64,000 bases of DNA from Lineus longissimus (GCF_910592395.1 NC_088315.1:17529808-17593807); one strand, 5' to 3'. Counted from the first letter of the stretch, positions 11,292-24,999 are shown. Made by a program: numbers and translations. The notes: a model not told the origin generated them from the sequence alone.

Positions 11292-11624
11292 TCAAACGCA
11301 CGTTTCGCTCTTTATGATTGTGTACACTTTTCCTTGGTCACATGACTTGTCCCCTGATTCCTCCTGATTTGCTTTTGGTGTATTGGGCGAATTAGAACCG
11401 TTCTTAGGGCCAGGTGAACTTTGACCTTTGACACTTCCGTTTCTCGTATTTTGTCGATTCTGGCAGACGACGATCGTGCTGAGGTTTTCCCGGGTGGAAA
11501 AAATTGTGCTTTTGCTGCTGATGTAGCCGTCATTGTCTTCTCCAAACTCTAAATATGCCTCCGTTCTGTTCTCTGGCATTGCTGGACCCCATTCCATTTC
11601 TGGTTTGACAGCTTCTTTCAACAG
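11292..11624 (-). CDS. Transporter A terminal exon, C-tail
   Basis: Starts after a TATTCAG acceptor with [14 protein letters not shown], the conserved intracellular start of the C-tail, and runs 110 codons to the stop. It is 25-27 residues longer than in B and C owing to a polar Ser/Asn/Gln/Lys-rich insertion (about [15 protein letters not shown]). It ends SETCV, a class I PDZ ligand. Confidence 0.9.
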   Translation of the reverse strand: MLKEAVKPEMEWGPAMPENRTEAYLEFGEDNDGYISSKSTIFSTRENLSTIVVCQNRQNTRNGSVKGQSSPGPKNGSNSPNTPKANQEESGDKSCDQGKVYTIIKSETCV

Positions 11625-14600
11625 CTGAATAGAGAGGTAAGGACGTGTTATTAGTTCATATATTACAGACATGGCTTACAATTAAACGCCCCACAAACCA
11701 ACAATCCTTGTTGGTGCGACCTGGACAGTCATCGCTGCGATGAGCGAGAAAAAATCACACGTCTCTGTCGAGAAAACATTGCACAAATGTCGAAATCTGC
11801 GGTTATTTTGATGAGAACTACTCTGGCCAATTCAATCTGCCACCTGGGCGACCTCGTCACAATCACAGTGTGGTGATTAGGCGGATTCATTTCGACGTTT
11901 CATGGCGACGTCGCATGGTATTAGAGGGACTACGTCCACCCCCAAAAGAACGTTTCCAGTAGCCCCTCGAATGTATTGAAATGAAGAATGGGTACTTACA
12001 GCCCAACCACCATCTCTGCAGTATTGGTACAAAAACCATCCAGGGATCATCACGATTGGCCACATTCCGATCAGCCAGCCAATAGCCTGGGCCCAGGCCG
12101 GGTACAAATAGCCGTCCAGGTCTGGGGGTTTGTAAGATATCACATTGAAGACTATAGTCACCTGAAACATAAAAGTTTATTTCCTGAAAATGCGTTTTGA
12201 AACAAAGGTTTTTAGGAGCAAGCGGGTCATACTGTTGGTCTTTGGGTGACTGATATCAAGATGCTGTTAGGGTTTTGCGCAGTGGATGATTTAGCAAAAT
12301 ATATTCCTGTACAAGAACAGTTTCGCTGACTTGTATTGTGAGATTGGAGAGACTCCTACTGGCAACTTAATCAATCAGACCTCACTGGCTCCTCCGTGTA
12401 GGCCCCCTTTAAAAGAGATAGACGAAGACAAATGCCTCATTTGCTTGTGGGAAATAGACACCTGTGCACCATACAGTCGGGTGTAGTAAGCCTCCATGCC
12501 CCAGTTCATGCCTCAAAATTAAGGTAAGCTCAGTCCTTCACGTAAATTTTTACGGCAAACTATATCTTGTGCGAAGATGTCGTCATCCCTGATCCATGAA
12601 GATGATGATGATAACATATTTAAAAACATAAAATTATGTTTCTTAAATTTTTAATTGTGGCCAACAATCTTGTTTCACTTACAATAATTATAACAGGTGA
12701 GACCACCATCCAGCATGCCTTCCAGTAAATATTTGGTTTGTGTCCCAACATCATCCGAATATCCTCAGAAAATCTTGGGAAACCGTAGATCCAGTTGAGA
12801 GCCACCAGTTCGAAGAATCCGACGAACAGGAGGGGGAAACCACTGACACTGTAATCGACCAGGTTGAGCAAGTAGATACCTCCCTGAAAATTGGTCAGAA
12901 GGTGAAATGGTTAGCCAGAGAGGCAAAGGCATCAAAAGGCATGGGCATGGCCTTTTTATAGAATCTGTGGAAACTGCGGACACCGCCTTGACCACAAAGC
13001 TCTGGGGCTCTGCGGTGGAAATTTCCGGGACACCCTTCTTCGTTACCGAAAACTAACTGATCGTGTAGCGTGATTCAAACGCGCCGCACAAGAAAAAAAG
13101 AAGAAGGATAAGATTTGATAAGATTGTAATGGAGATTTTGACCCTGGAAGGCCTCCCTGCTCACCTTGCAAACCATCGGGATACCAAGCACGAAGGAGAG
13201 CCCAATGACACAGCATCTGAAGATGATGGACTCCCTTTGTCCCGTGATGAATCGTTTGAACTCATCTGTGAAGGCGCTGAGGACACACTCCATGATGGAG
13301 AACTGGGAACCGAAGCCCAGGGTCGCCATCATGATGAAGAAGAGGATGGCCCAGAGTGGAGCGACTGGCATCTTGGCGATAGCTTCGGGGTAGACGACGA
13401 AGGCAAGACCTGGACCTGAAGGGAAGATTGACAAATTCGTTTTTGTTACTGAGAACGCGGGAGCTTTCAGTGAGATGGTTGGCGATCATGGTTTGAAGGG
13501 GGCTATAGGTAGGACCTAGGGAATCAAATTGGTGATGTCTAATATGTACGCAGTAAGGAAACTTGGACGTGTTTGGTTCAGCGATGAAGATAATCCACCA
13601 ACAACCACGAAGAGTTTCGGGGGACTGAGCGGTAGGTGAGAGTCCTCGTAGCAACTTGTTGTAACTTAATCTGACCTACCGGCTTCGGCTATAGCCCGCT
13701 TTAAGGGGATAGGAGAACTGAGAACAACTGGCACTGGCAAAAAGGAGGGTCACTTTCTTTAAAAGACATTATGGGACCTGCTGAGGTTCCAGATGTGCCT
13801 TAACGTGGGACCTGCTTCACATGTCAATGTTATTGGCACTCAGTGTTGAAGTGTCCACAAAGGGATCCACAGCTGTTTCCTTTCAAGGTTATGAGCACTC
13901 AGTATTGAAGTTAACATCTGTCAAATCTTCGTTGGGGCTTACCCAAGCAAGATGAAAAACTGCTTGACCGATGTGCTGAGAACTGCCATCTGTTTCAATA
14001 CGGTTCGGTTCGAAAGATTGCTCAACTGATAAGGGCACTGAACCAACCCTCTACATATATACTTGTATTGATATTCTGAATAGAACCACCGACTTGAAAT
14101 AAGTGACTTTGAAGCCAGTTTTTGCTTCAGAACAGGAGAGCATTAGTAATAGCTATGTTCAGCTGATCATAGAATTTGCTCAAGTTCTAGTTGTGCGGAA
14201 TTGGCTTGAGTCAACTAGTGACTCGAGAGAGCTCTGTCCCAACGCGTGTCTTTCCAAACGGGCGTGTGGCTTTGATGTTGAAGCCATACGTTCCCTAGTT
14301 GCCTGATTCTTTATTGAAAGATTCTGGCTCTACTTAAAATATGATCAAATACATATCTTACCTCCAGCAGCAACATCGCTCACCTCCACTCCCTTCTCTG
14401 TAGCCATGAAACCAAGGACGGAAAATATGACTAGACCGGCAAAGACACTGGTTCCACAGTTGATTGAAGCCACGATGAGGGAATCTCTGCAAACAAGAGA
14501 AGAGGGACTCTTTAAACCTATATAATTCACCAAATGCATTCAAAGCTTTTGAAAAAATTAAACTTTGACCCACGTCCCAGATGCTGTGCTACTTTATACA

Positions 14601-16969
14601 AATCGTGCCAGGGTTGATCAAATCAGTGAGATCTATCTTATGTTCCAGACTACTTTCCTCTCGCCCTCCATTAGAGTTCAAGGTTAAGTTCTTGCTCTTT
14701 TGCTCTTGGACTTTTATCGCCTTTGGTTAAAATCAGTTAGCAAAGACACAGACAAAATCGTCACTCCACACGCTACAAGATGAGCTGAAAGTCCGTGATA
14801 ATGAGAGTACATACCTGTAGCAATTGTTTTCAAATTTGTTGTAACTGGCCATCGCAATGAGTCCACCAGAGCAAGCGCTGAGTGAGTAGAAGATCTGTGT
14901 TGCGGCGTCACTCCATACTCTTGAATCCCCTAACCTAGAGAAGTCAGGCCTGAGGTAGTACAAGATACCTTTATCAGCTCCTGGGAGAGTCACGCCACGG
15001 ATGAGGAGGACAGTCAACATGACGTAGGGGAAGATTGCAGTGAAGTAGACCACCTTTCCAAGGGATTGGATGCCCTTGAGAAGGGCAGCGAGGACAATGC
15101 CCCAGGCCAGGAGGAGGCAGAGAAGCAGCTTCCAGCTAGGTAGGCCAAAGTCGTCGATTCCAGATGATTGTTCCAATACGTAGTTGCTGTAAAAGAAGGC
15201 AATGACATGTAAGAAATCCACTGACGCAATATGTCGAGGACAATTATCGAGAGGTGACGAAAATAATGCGAGAAGTTCAGTTTGATATGAACCAACTTTA
15301 TAATCATATCCTAGAGGACATTATTTGTTCCTGTTTCAGGTCGTCAAGACGGGCACGAAAACTACTCGCATGTCTTCAAGTCGTAGGTGATTTTGAATTC
15401 ACTTGCAGTTTCAACCATGAAGCGGTGAATATATCTTAAACTGCAAATGCCCATCGCGACTTCCGAGGCCGACTCCACGTCCGCATCCCATTCTCGTTTT
15501 CGGGAATCTGGGCCGAACTTAACTGCCATAATCATGCTATACTCACTTGTAATATTCCTCACTGGGCGTCTTGCTGCCCGTCAAGTTCCTTGCGGTAGTT
15601 GCAGCAACAGTTGAAATCGTGCTGAGCAAACTAGCGGACATGTTAGCATTGAGCGTATTGTTTTTTGATGGCGGCAACAGGCAGGCGTCTGTGTTCCAAT
15701 GATTATCACATGTGGTCCACGGCAGGACTGAAGTCATGGAGGCGAACAGGTAGAAGAGGGTGTGAGAGATGACGACGTTGTAGTAGAGGGCAATCAACCA
15801 GGAGACGATGACCATTCCGTAGCCGAGACCTGTTATGGAGGAGAAGGAAGAACGGGTCAGTTAACATATTCGTTGCCTATTTTTTGTACCAGGAAACCAT
15901 GAGCACCTTATCTCTTTTGTCACGATGCATCCTCGTGTTCAGTGCTTCGACTGAGGAATTGGTAGGAGAACTTACCAACTGGCAGCTTCATTTCTACTCA
16001 AAATGATACGCTGCACACGGTAGCCAGAGAGACTTTTTGCATACACGGATGACAACAGACTCCCCAAGAGACAGACAGGCGACGAATCAAAAGGACTTTG
16101 AGGAATGGCCAGAGAAAGCTGGTTCAATGAAGTGGTGGTGCCGAGGGTAAGGTTGAAGATTGCAAATTAGGGGAACCATACGATCAACACATCATGCTAA
16201 GCTAAGACTGCCATAGAATTTCCAAACATATTTTAAATTTATGCTTTTATTCAACTCGCGATCAGGCCCAAACTGGCAAATTCTGGAGACCTAACCTAGG
16301 CCCAGACAGAAGTGCATCGTAAATATAAACCTACCTTTCATGAGAGGGTTGATCTTCCAAATGGAAATCGGGCCCAAACTTGCAAATTGTCCAAAAGCAA
16401 GTTCCATGAAGAAAAGAGGGAGGCCGACTAGCGCCAACATAATGACGTATGGAACCAGGAAGGCACCTGAAAGTAGTAGAAAAGACTGTGTAATACCTTG
16501 ATCTCTTCTGCAAGTGTTAAGAATATGAACGAGAGTGGTGACCACATTCAAATTCCTCTTTAAGGGTTGACCATAGGCACCATCATTTTGGCTAGAACTT
16601 AAAATCCTCACGAAATAAGAACTCTTCCAAACATAGTGAACGCAAATTTCTAGCGTGGGAGTCTGTTCTTTGTTTTCAAGAGAACAGGGCATTCACTTCG
16701 TTCTGATGGAGTTCTAATTACTTTAGGATTTCAAGTTCTAGCCAAAATAGTGGCAACTATGGTCAACCCTTAAAGTCAGACGCCATTGACTTACCTCCGC
16801 CATTTTTGTAGCAGAGGTATGGGAACCTCCATACGTTGCCGAGGCCGACAGCATAACCGATGCAGGTCAGGAGGAACTCCAACTTGCCTCCCCACTCGGC
16901 CCTTTGGGGAACATCTATCACGAGAGAATCAGTGTCTGGACCTTTTTCTACATCTTTCTTCACGTCACC
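11292..16969 (-). CDS. SLC6 transporter A, glycine-transporter-like (exons 2-10)
   Basis: A sodium- and chloride-dependent plasma-membrane transporter of the SLC6 family. Exons (minus strand): 16795-16969, 16335-16466, 15547-15829, 14815-15186, 14362-14486, 13165-13415, 12683-12883, 12000-12161, 11292-11624; all introns are GT-AG. With the proposed exon 1 the protein has 688 residues. Visible hallmarks: TM1 [23 protein letters not shown]3 ALYYNV; a large second extracellular loop with the cysteine pair [14 protein letters not shown]6 [27 protein letters not shown]7 [10 protein letters not shown] (chloride-site serine); EWGPAM in the C-tail. These resemble SLC6A9/SLC6A5 more than GABA or monoamine carriers. 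Two differences matter: TM6 has Ser where vertebrate glycine transporters have Trp, and Ser311 (14877-14879) where B and C have Gly. The C-tail is longer than in B and C and ends ETCV. Confidence 0.95.
16564..16769. mobile_element. TTAA-flanked MITE family 2, copy 2, in a transporter A intron
   Basis: TTAA lies at 16560-16563 and 16770-16773, enclosing a 206-bp element with ends GGGTTGACCATAG and CTATGGTCAACCC. Its inverted repeats extend about 60 bp (TTTGGCTAGAACTTNAAATCCT shared). It fills most of the 328-bp intron between exons 2 and 3 and begins about 25 bp past the exon 2 donor. Partial relatives lie at 25070-25127 and 27800-27876. Confidence 0.75.
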
Positions 16970-17335
16970 CTGGAAAATAGAAAGATGTTGGAAAATTAAG
17001 TAAAAGTTCGTCGGTAAAACAACGCAGAGGTCGGGTGAGAAGGGAGCCGTTTTATTGCAGCCCCCAGTACCAGTTAGGTTGGTCGTGGTCTTGGCAGAAG
17101 CAACAACGTAATCATTAAGACTGAAAGGCAGCAAGAAGGAAGTGATAGAAGCAAATAGGGGGGAAAAATCCCTTTTTTGCACCCTCCACAAGTAAGCATT
17201 TCAATCCCCTTACTCCTCTTTCATTCACCACATCACATTGACTTTTGATATACATGTAATCATGGTTTCTCTATTTTTTAATGGAGTCAAGGTAGGACCA
17301 GCTGTCAACTCAAAAACACATTGTTTCCACTTGTC

Positions 17336-17351
17336 CCCCCCCCCCCCCCCG
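17336..17351. repeat. Poly-C tract
   Basis: An uninterrupted C run of about 16 bases in intron 1 of transporter A. Similar C or G runs occur at 21902-21915, 22570-22582, 22678-22692, 24916-24934, 29343-29355, 33971-33983 and 49551-49561. All are assembly-error-prone positions. Confidence 0.8.
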
Positions 17352-18758
17352 GCCACACATAAGCACCCCTCCCACCCTCTCTTTGATCTTCCCGTCACTC
17401 ATCCTTCACCTTTTTGCCCGACCTGATTACAATGCTATGTCACGTGTCATAACATGGCACAGTGCCAATATATCGAATCCAAAGAAGACATTCTCATTGC
17501 GTCGTGGGCATTCATATTGAAATTCTTCGTTGAAGAACAAATCTTGTGTAGTTTTCGCTATTGAAATTTGTTTGAATGGTTCTAACCTGGGTCATCCCTG
17601 AAGCGAATGGCGTCTGGGTATTCTGACTGTGTTTATTGAAAAGTTTTCACGCTCTCGTTGTCGCGCAGTGAAAAGGATGAAGGTTGAGTGATTTTTGAAG
17701 CATGGTGAATACATGCAAGGAAGTTTTATAGAATCTCCATGGTAGATCCGTGGTATTATTTAGCACCAATTGCGCCTCCACATGTTCTGTCGGTGGTGGA
17801 ATGGGTTAGTTGCGAGTTCGAATATTTTTGATATCAGACACAGTCAGAACTTCTGGACTGGACTGGAGGGGTCTTGCGACTTCAAACCCTTTCTGTCAAG
17901 ATGGTCGAATAGAATATCATTGACGCTGCCGAGAATTGGCGAAACTAACTTGTTCTTGACGGAACTTACAGTAGTCCCAAACTGTAGTTCCATATCTAAA
18001 CTCTGGTTTAAAAAGCCACAGCGACTTGTATAGTCGCCCAATCTTATCAGTTGCTGACTAGTTTGTTTGCAGCCATGTAGGACTGCAAACATTCCGGGTT
18101 CCTTACGTACGTACACGTAACTCATCACGACATCATCAGAGAACACATATGTTGATGACTACAACCCGTGGGCGTTAGTAAATTATTGATTATTGTACAT
18201 CAAAGTATACTACAATATGTAGGTTATTCGAAATCTACACTTCAGACTAACTGGAAACTTCAAAATACGATATTTAATCCATAAAGTGGATGTGACGAAC
18301 TAAAATATACCGCTTATTTTTAACTGAGTTGATACAAAGTGTATTGGAGTTCGATCTACATAACATCAAGTATGGATTAGATCTAAAACATGCAGATGAC
18401 ATTTATTTACATGTACGTGAATGAGAATTATAGTGACGAGCTTCAGTCAGACAGGCGCATATAGAAATGTTATTACACAACAAAGATACATTGTAACACA
18501 ACTGTCATTCTTGCCACTAAAAGACTTCAGTGTCAATTCCAGAAAATAAGCAACTACGAATGCAGAATATCTCAAATTAAACAGTCACTTTCTGGAATTT
18601 GCAGCATGTTCACACACGCGTGGTGACCCAGTCCAAAATCGCCTCTACACGCAGGTACGCGTGATACCTTGATTGGCAAAGATACCTTAACTTCCCAAGG
18701 AAAAGCGGCACTTTTGAAGTTCCTTTGATCTTCACCGACATGTACGAAATGTACTTAC

Positions 18759-18791
18759 AAATTTCTTGGCGCTGATGGTATCCAAATTCAT
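18759..18791 (-). CDS. Proposed first coding exon of transporter A
   Basis: Eleven codons (MNLDTISAKKF) end exactly at a perfect GTAAGT donor in phase 0, the phase needed by exon 2 at 16969. The ATG has A at -3, and an in-frame TAA lies six codons upstream. The joined start would give a short cytoplasmic N-terminus of about 40 residues before TM1, unlike the near 200-residue tails of B and C. This is inference from splice signals only; another first exon further upstream is possible. Confidence 0.45.
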
Positions 18792-21700
18792 CTTACAAAC
18801 CCAACATTATCGTAGTTTCCTATGAACATTACCGTAAAACTACTCCCGCCATATGCATGAACCACGTGACCAGACAAGCACATTATTCGTAGCGAAGAAA
18901 TGCCGACATGATGAATAATGATGTAGGCGTTAACTAAGATAATGAATTCAAACAACATTTACCAGCACCACAATTGATATGCAAAATTGGTGTTTTTTTA
19001 AAGTTCTTATTGAAAATGTAATAATTCTACTGAAAGGATGCATCATCGTTTATGGTACAGGTGCAGGTGTTTTTTACAATGTACTGATGCATTAGCCTAA
19101 TACCATTAGGCCACACGGGTGGCGCTGATTGGCTGGCCACTGCCAGGGGCCTAATTTTAAACGATTTTATTTGCGATATTCCCGACAGAATCTGATGGTG
19201 GCATGGTCTTCGGCTAGGAATAAGTTGCTAACTGTTAGTTTTTCATATGAGTTGTCTGTTTCAATCATAAATTACACGAAATGGATTGTAAGTGTGCACT
19301 AGCAGATTTGATTCAATGAAATAACTCATGTTTGAATTCTGTAATATACGTTGTCACTAGGTATTTCAGCTCCCGATAGGTGGCTAGCGTGTAAGCACTA
19401 TTGGCAAATTACGAGCCACTCCAAGAGAATGGTTGAGTCACTCTCCTGATACATACGCCATTTTTAGGAGTTTTGTAATTATATTTAGATGCAAATACGC
19501 CCTGAAGAATATCTAAATGTCAATATCATCATTTGAAGCCAAAGCTGGCAATATAAAAGGAAGTGAACTTTACACCCGGCAAAGATTTTGTTTGCCGAGA
19601 TACCTTGAAGAAGACATGGTATAGTGTCGAAAGCTGGTCTCAACAAATTTCTTTGTCGATCTACAAAAAAACTTTTACTTGTACTTGATACTTTCTTTCC
19701 GATATTCTTCATCTTGATCAACACAGCAACTTCCCATTATATTTTCAATTACCTATTCCCGAGCCCTCCGAGTGACGCAGTTTATGGGTCGTCCACTTGC
19801 AAACAGGGTCTCATCATGACTCAAACTCGCCCCAGTGCCGAAATTAAAAAGTTTCAGACACTGGAATTGATCAATTACCGCCATCTTGGATGCCAACATC
19901 CTGAGATTCAGGGTTTTGACAATCCTACGTCATAAACTGTGTCACCAGTTCAGACTGTAAATCTTATTCAGGCCGAATTAGTGCCACTTTCTCTCATAAA
20001 ACGTTTTATTTTATTAATAAATAACAAAATATGATCATTATAAATAAAATTTGACACTTACTAGTGAATTTTAAGATGATTGTACGGAGAACTACAAACG
20101 CAGCGTAGGGCATCGCGGGCTTTGTGCTGATGCGTGCTGATGCGATAGCCTCACAGCATTAAGAAAGATTCTTTCCTGATCTATATCCGCGGTACTGCTT
20201 TTCAAGATTGTGGCAACTTACTAGTTCTAGAGGCGTTGTAAGGAACGAAATCAGCGCCTCTAGTGTCAAGATTGACCATTACTCCATCCTTACGCATGTT
20301 ACGCAAGTCAGGTATTGCGCAGTGATAGGAGTGTGCGACCTTCTTGAATATTATGTCTGCTTTGGCGAATGGGAGTAAGTATATGTCATCAAGTGACATG
20401 ACCGGAAATGGCAGGATATTTATGGTTTGGGTTGGCACATCTCTTTATTCCGAGCAAGGCCTTTGGCCCTTACAAGGACATTACTGAGTTAATCCTTTAA
20501 TTAGGAATCGGTGATGCATAATCTGCAACATCGAGAATAAGAACCAGCAATAAGAAAAGAAATTCGGGCTGGTCACAGTCGCCTACCTTGCCAAGAGAGT
20601 GACAGTAGTTCCATTTGAATCCCGGAGATGGCATAGCGATCGTTTCTCGAGGGACGTGATGGCGAGCCAGGTACAGTAGTCTCCGACTGCGGGAAAGGCT
20701 TGTCTGTTCGAGGGAGTCGTATGCGAGTGAATGATATAGACTCCGTCATGACATGTCATGTCCTAAAACAATAGGACAGGACTTAAAAATGATTCCCGTT
20801 TTATGAATTATGTATATGAGGCGGGCAGTTTGCTCGGGTCAAATTGGCCAGATGCGAAGTAGGCCTTTGAAGTATCCTGGCCGAACAACAAAAAAGTTGT
20901 CGGCGATCAAGTTGTAACACCCGAAACTGCGCTAATCGCGGTGGTCTGAATGAAAAAAGTGACAGCATGATTTAATTACCTGTGATCCGACGGCTTTGCA
21001 TTGTTTGACCGTTAGCTGATGGACAGCGACAGGTCAGAAGGTCAGTATATAGGAACGTATAGAATAATAGTAGCATTTTTGTGATTATAATACCGTCCCG
21101 ATTAACTGACCAAGCTGACAGATTGGCCTGCACGTTGGTCAAAGTTGCTTTGTGGTGGAATTATTAGCATAATTGTTCCGTATTGTTTCATCGGAATTGA
21201 TACTGGCACATGCCGATACCACTCATGTCATCGTTATCGCCAGGAAAATTGACAAATATTTGCATTTTCTTCAAAGCATGACATTGTCACCGCTTTTGGG
21301 TTCGATAAAAGACTCATTGGCGGCTGCGACCTGCGATGAACGCAGCATACAAACGATTGATTATCGTCGCATGCGATGTAAATTTTTATTTTCGCGAATT
21401 GATATTATTCGCGAATTATAGATGTATATAATGTATAGATATCGCATTAAATTACACTCCGGACCCAGTGGACCGGCCTCGTTCCTCAACATTAGGAGAC
21501 CCAATGATGACGCAATGGGCTGCTCACGGAGTCTGCAGTAAATGAGATATCTATACAGTATTACCATGGCGCTATTATAAAACGTTTTCATTGGGGCTAG
21601 GGTAAATGGATTATCAATATACACAAATCAATGACACATGGTTTATGCCTATATATTAGTTTATCGATCTGCACTTGATGGCCATCAGTTGCAACAGCTG

Positions 21701-24700
21701 AGGCCATGGAAATTGTGCGACGCTCGATTAAGTATAGAAAATGATTGATGCCGAAGAGACCTTACAGAAGGCTAGAAGACTCCCGAGGCATTCCATTCGT
21801 CCTCTTAATCATGGTCTTTCTTTGGGGAGGAACGCGATCGGTCCACTGCGTTCGGGGTGTAATATGCCATGAACTTTGGTACTCCTGCGACCATTCACAT
21901 ACCCCCCCCCCCCCCTTGCATGCATCTTTAAGCTCGTACTAACATTGGATTAGTGGAGGCTCAAGAAAATAGAAACGCATTGCCGCAGTGTAGTTCTCAT
22001 GCATGCAAATTCGCTGGAACTTGATGTTCATAGTATTTGTGCATCTGATGTTGAAATTCAAACCCACTGCGTATTTTCGCAATAAGAAATTTTCAGATTC
22101 CAATTAATTCAATTTTCAAACTTTTGAATGAACAGAGGAGGCCTTTAACAAATGATATTAACCTGTTGCTCAAAATGTACATTTCACCATAAACAGTATT
22201 GTTGTTCGAGTTGCTTTGTTGTTTGATTGAGAGAAATCAACAATGTCTCCCTGCAAACATCCTTTGAAGCCTGCAGACCACAAGCAATTGCCTCAAGGAA
22301 GCCACCAGTACGACCTCGTGGGAGTCTTGCCAATATCATGCCAGTGAAAAGGAAGGGTAATGATGGTTGAGGGTTGTAGTTAGGGTACCATCAAAGGAGT
22401 ACCTCTTCCTCGCTCTGTCAAAGGACTGCACCATCATGAAGGTTTGGGGGTTCCACTCGAGCGCCCCAGGGTAAGCAGCTCGGAAGGACTTATTGAGAGG
22501 CCAATAGGGGGTTTGGGGGGCCTTCCCCCCAATGCACTGGCTAAAACATGTCAGAAGGACGGGGGTTGGGGGGGGGGGGGGGGCTCTCCATGGCGACAGT
22601 TGCGCGAGTTCAATAGAGCTTGCACTTTACATTAGAATCTGCCAGAGTCCCAGACTACGATAGTCTGGACACCTTTCGGGGGGGGGGGGGGGCATTTTCC
22701 ATTTCTTTGCCGGCTATTATGACGATGGAGTTGAGTTACTGCTAATGCGATACACGGAGAAAAATGTCTATCAAAACAAAAAATTGGCGGAAGGAACTAT
22801 AGCAGGGTCCCAACCAGGGGGTTTGGGGGGTTTCCCCCAACCTAAAGGCGCTGCGCGCTTACTAGGGCACTGCACTGATAATATTAGTGCAATGTATAAA
22901 ATTACAGTTTGGAAATGAGGTCAAGTGCAAAATATGATGATTCTCGACCTTGATTCTCGACACGAGATCTTGAGAATGTCGGACGGCGTGATCCGCGACC
23001 AATTTAGCGAATAAAGATCGGATATCAGACCCAGTCTAAATAGCTAACTGTTTCTTTTCACGAACGATGCCTCCGACTTGTCCGACGTAGCCAACCAACA
23101 TGTACGTCAAGCGCCAAGGCTATGAACGCGCTTGGGGTTGACACCAAATCGAAACCAGCCAATGCCCGGGCGTGAATTTCACGAATGTGTAAATATCTTT
23201 GAAGACAAGATAGCTATTCTTAATTGTCACCTTTTTGTAGCGGGTGACGGGATGGCAAGTTACCATCCAACTCGGCAGGACAATTTTGTGCCGGTGTGAA
23301 AGTTTAAAAATGTTTTTTACAAGAAAAAAGGAAAATCATATATACGTATCGTCAAGAAATAAGCGTAGTAAAAACCGTCGCTCGCGTACATGTACTTTAA
23401 CAATTCGTGCAACTGCATGCGTGGGGACGAGCTTGCTTGAACCTGCCATATCGAGAACTGGCGCAAAAGCACGTTACCATGGCAACCCATTTCGACTTCC
23501 ATATCTTCTGGACAATCGTGAGTAATCTGGATTACGTCTGGGCTGTGTTGTCAATTTCATCAAGATGCGTTGGTGATGCCCGAGCAGTATGAATCGGAAA
23601 AAGGATTTTTCGCACGATGTCGCCTTGGCTGAGGCATCTGCAAATACATACAGGCTATAGGGACAACTTGGGTATGAGGAATGTTGGTTTTTCCATGCAA
23701 AAAAGGCTTCCAGCAGGACCGTGGCAGTTTTCGCAAAGCCTACGAAACGTCAACGTGAACGCCTATCCCATTGTCCGACTTCGGTATCGGGGGTCAAACA
23801 ATGAGGTAGGCGTTCGCGTTGGCGTTTCGGGTTTTTTTCGAAAATGCCGTCTGGCCCAGTACATGTACCAAGACGCATTCCAACACCCCTTTGCGGGCCC
23901 CTTTCCAAAACAGTTCTTGGTGGCCAAGTGGTTGACCATGCTCACATTACAGGGGCTACTTTCGCACCATTTAGCCTGAGGTCAGAGCAAACACGACTAT
24001 TTCTGTTACAGAAAATTCCTGCTTAAGATTATTGGCAGGTTGCCAACTACATCAATAGCAACAGCAGGACTGAAGGGCTAACACGTTATGTCATTTTTCC
24101 CGTCGGCTTTATTTCTTGGCAGACATGACAGGAAACACGTGGTTTGCTTCGTCAGAGTGTTTGTGTCAGTAAAGGCCAGACACGATTACAAAGAATTCGT
24201 AATTACACCTAATCATTCGTGAATGACACGGAAGCTCACTATTAATAAAAACAACATGACGACTATTTTTAGGGTAATGTGAACAAAATGATTCGTGCTG
24301 TATGGTTACCTCAGTTAACTTACAATGTTAACTTACAATGTAAGTTACATTGATATAGTTGTTGCCGAGCGAAATCAGCAAGGGCCTTAAGATCATGCAT
24401 GTTGACATAAACCATGTTGACACGGACCTTTGATCAGTCTTTGGGTCATCAATCTACGCAGGATATGGGGGCAGAGGTGTGAATTTGCATTTTAGATTTA
24501 AAGGTGTGACAGCCCGGTAATCAGATTCCGGTTTGATTAGCCCCACCTGTGTTGACTTGTGCCTTTACAATACATGTATACGTGTATCTAAGTTGAAGTT
24601 TGCGTGAGCGTCGTGAGGGCCTTCATCACGACAAAGATTCACAGTGTATAGAGCCGATAGAAGCCAGTGTCCCGGCCCCCAGCGCCATATCCCCATCATC

Positions 24701-24999
24701 GAAAAACCAGAGTCAGTCATATCCTCCTCCCCTCTTACATCAATGCCCTTACATGTTACTGACGTTGGAGAAATCGATGGTTATTTGCGGGATGAGGCGG
24801 ACAAATCCAAGTTCGGTTGTTTGTACGTGTGCCGATCGTTGACCCGAAGTTCAAAATGCCCTATATCAGGACAGACTTCTACCTGCAGTACCGCAACAGT
24901 GTGTGTGCTTCGGGGGAGGGGGGGGGGGGGGGGGTACTCATGCCCACAATGTTAAAAAATTTTATCAGCTGTCATGCGGTTACCCATTGGCGCTAACCA
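18792..24999. other. Intergenic, no recognised gene
   Basis: No protein-coding homology was recognised on either strand. It holds the 23723-23849 hairpin element, several G/C homopolymers, a TTCGCGAA-containing repeat end near 21390-21420 that recurs at 35920-35950, and the short tandem phrase GTTAACTTACAAT at 24316-24350. An AT-rich repeat related to 34300-34440 lies at about 21960-22110. Confidence 0.4.
23723..23849. mobile_element. Hairpin element with CGTTCGCGTT arms, copy 1
   Basis: The left arm reads GGCAGTTTTCGCAAA followed by CGAAACGTCAACGTGAACGCC; the right arm is its imperfect complement (GGCGTTCGCGTTGGCGTTTCG, then AAAATGCC). Related foldbacks lie at about 48166-48250 and 51437-51535. 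It has no coding potential. Confidence 0.6.

Noticed and set aside
24644-24955. 103-codon plus-strand frame with several cysteines
   Set aside because: Ends in a poly-Gly run from a G homopolymer, overlaps another unrelated frame, and shows no family motif or splice signals.
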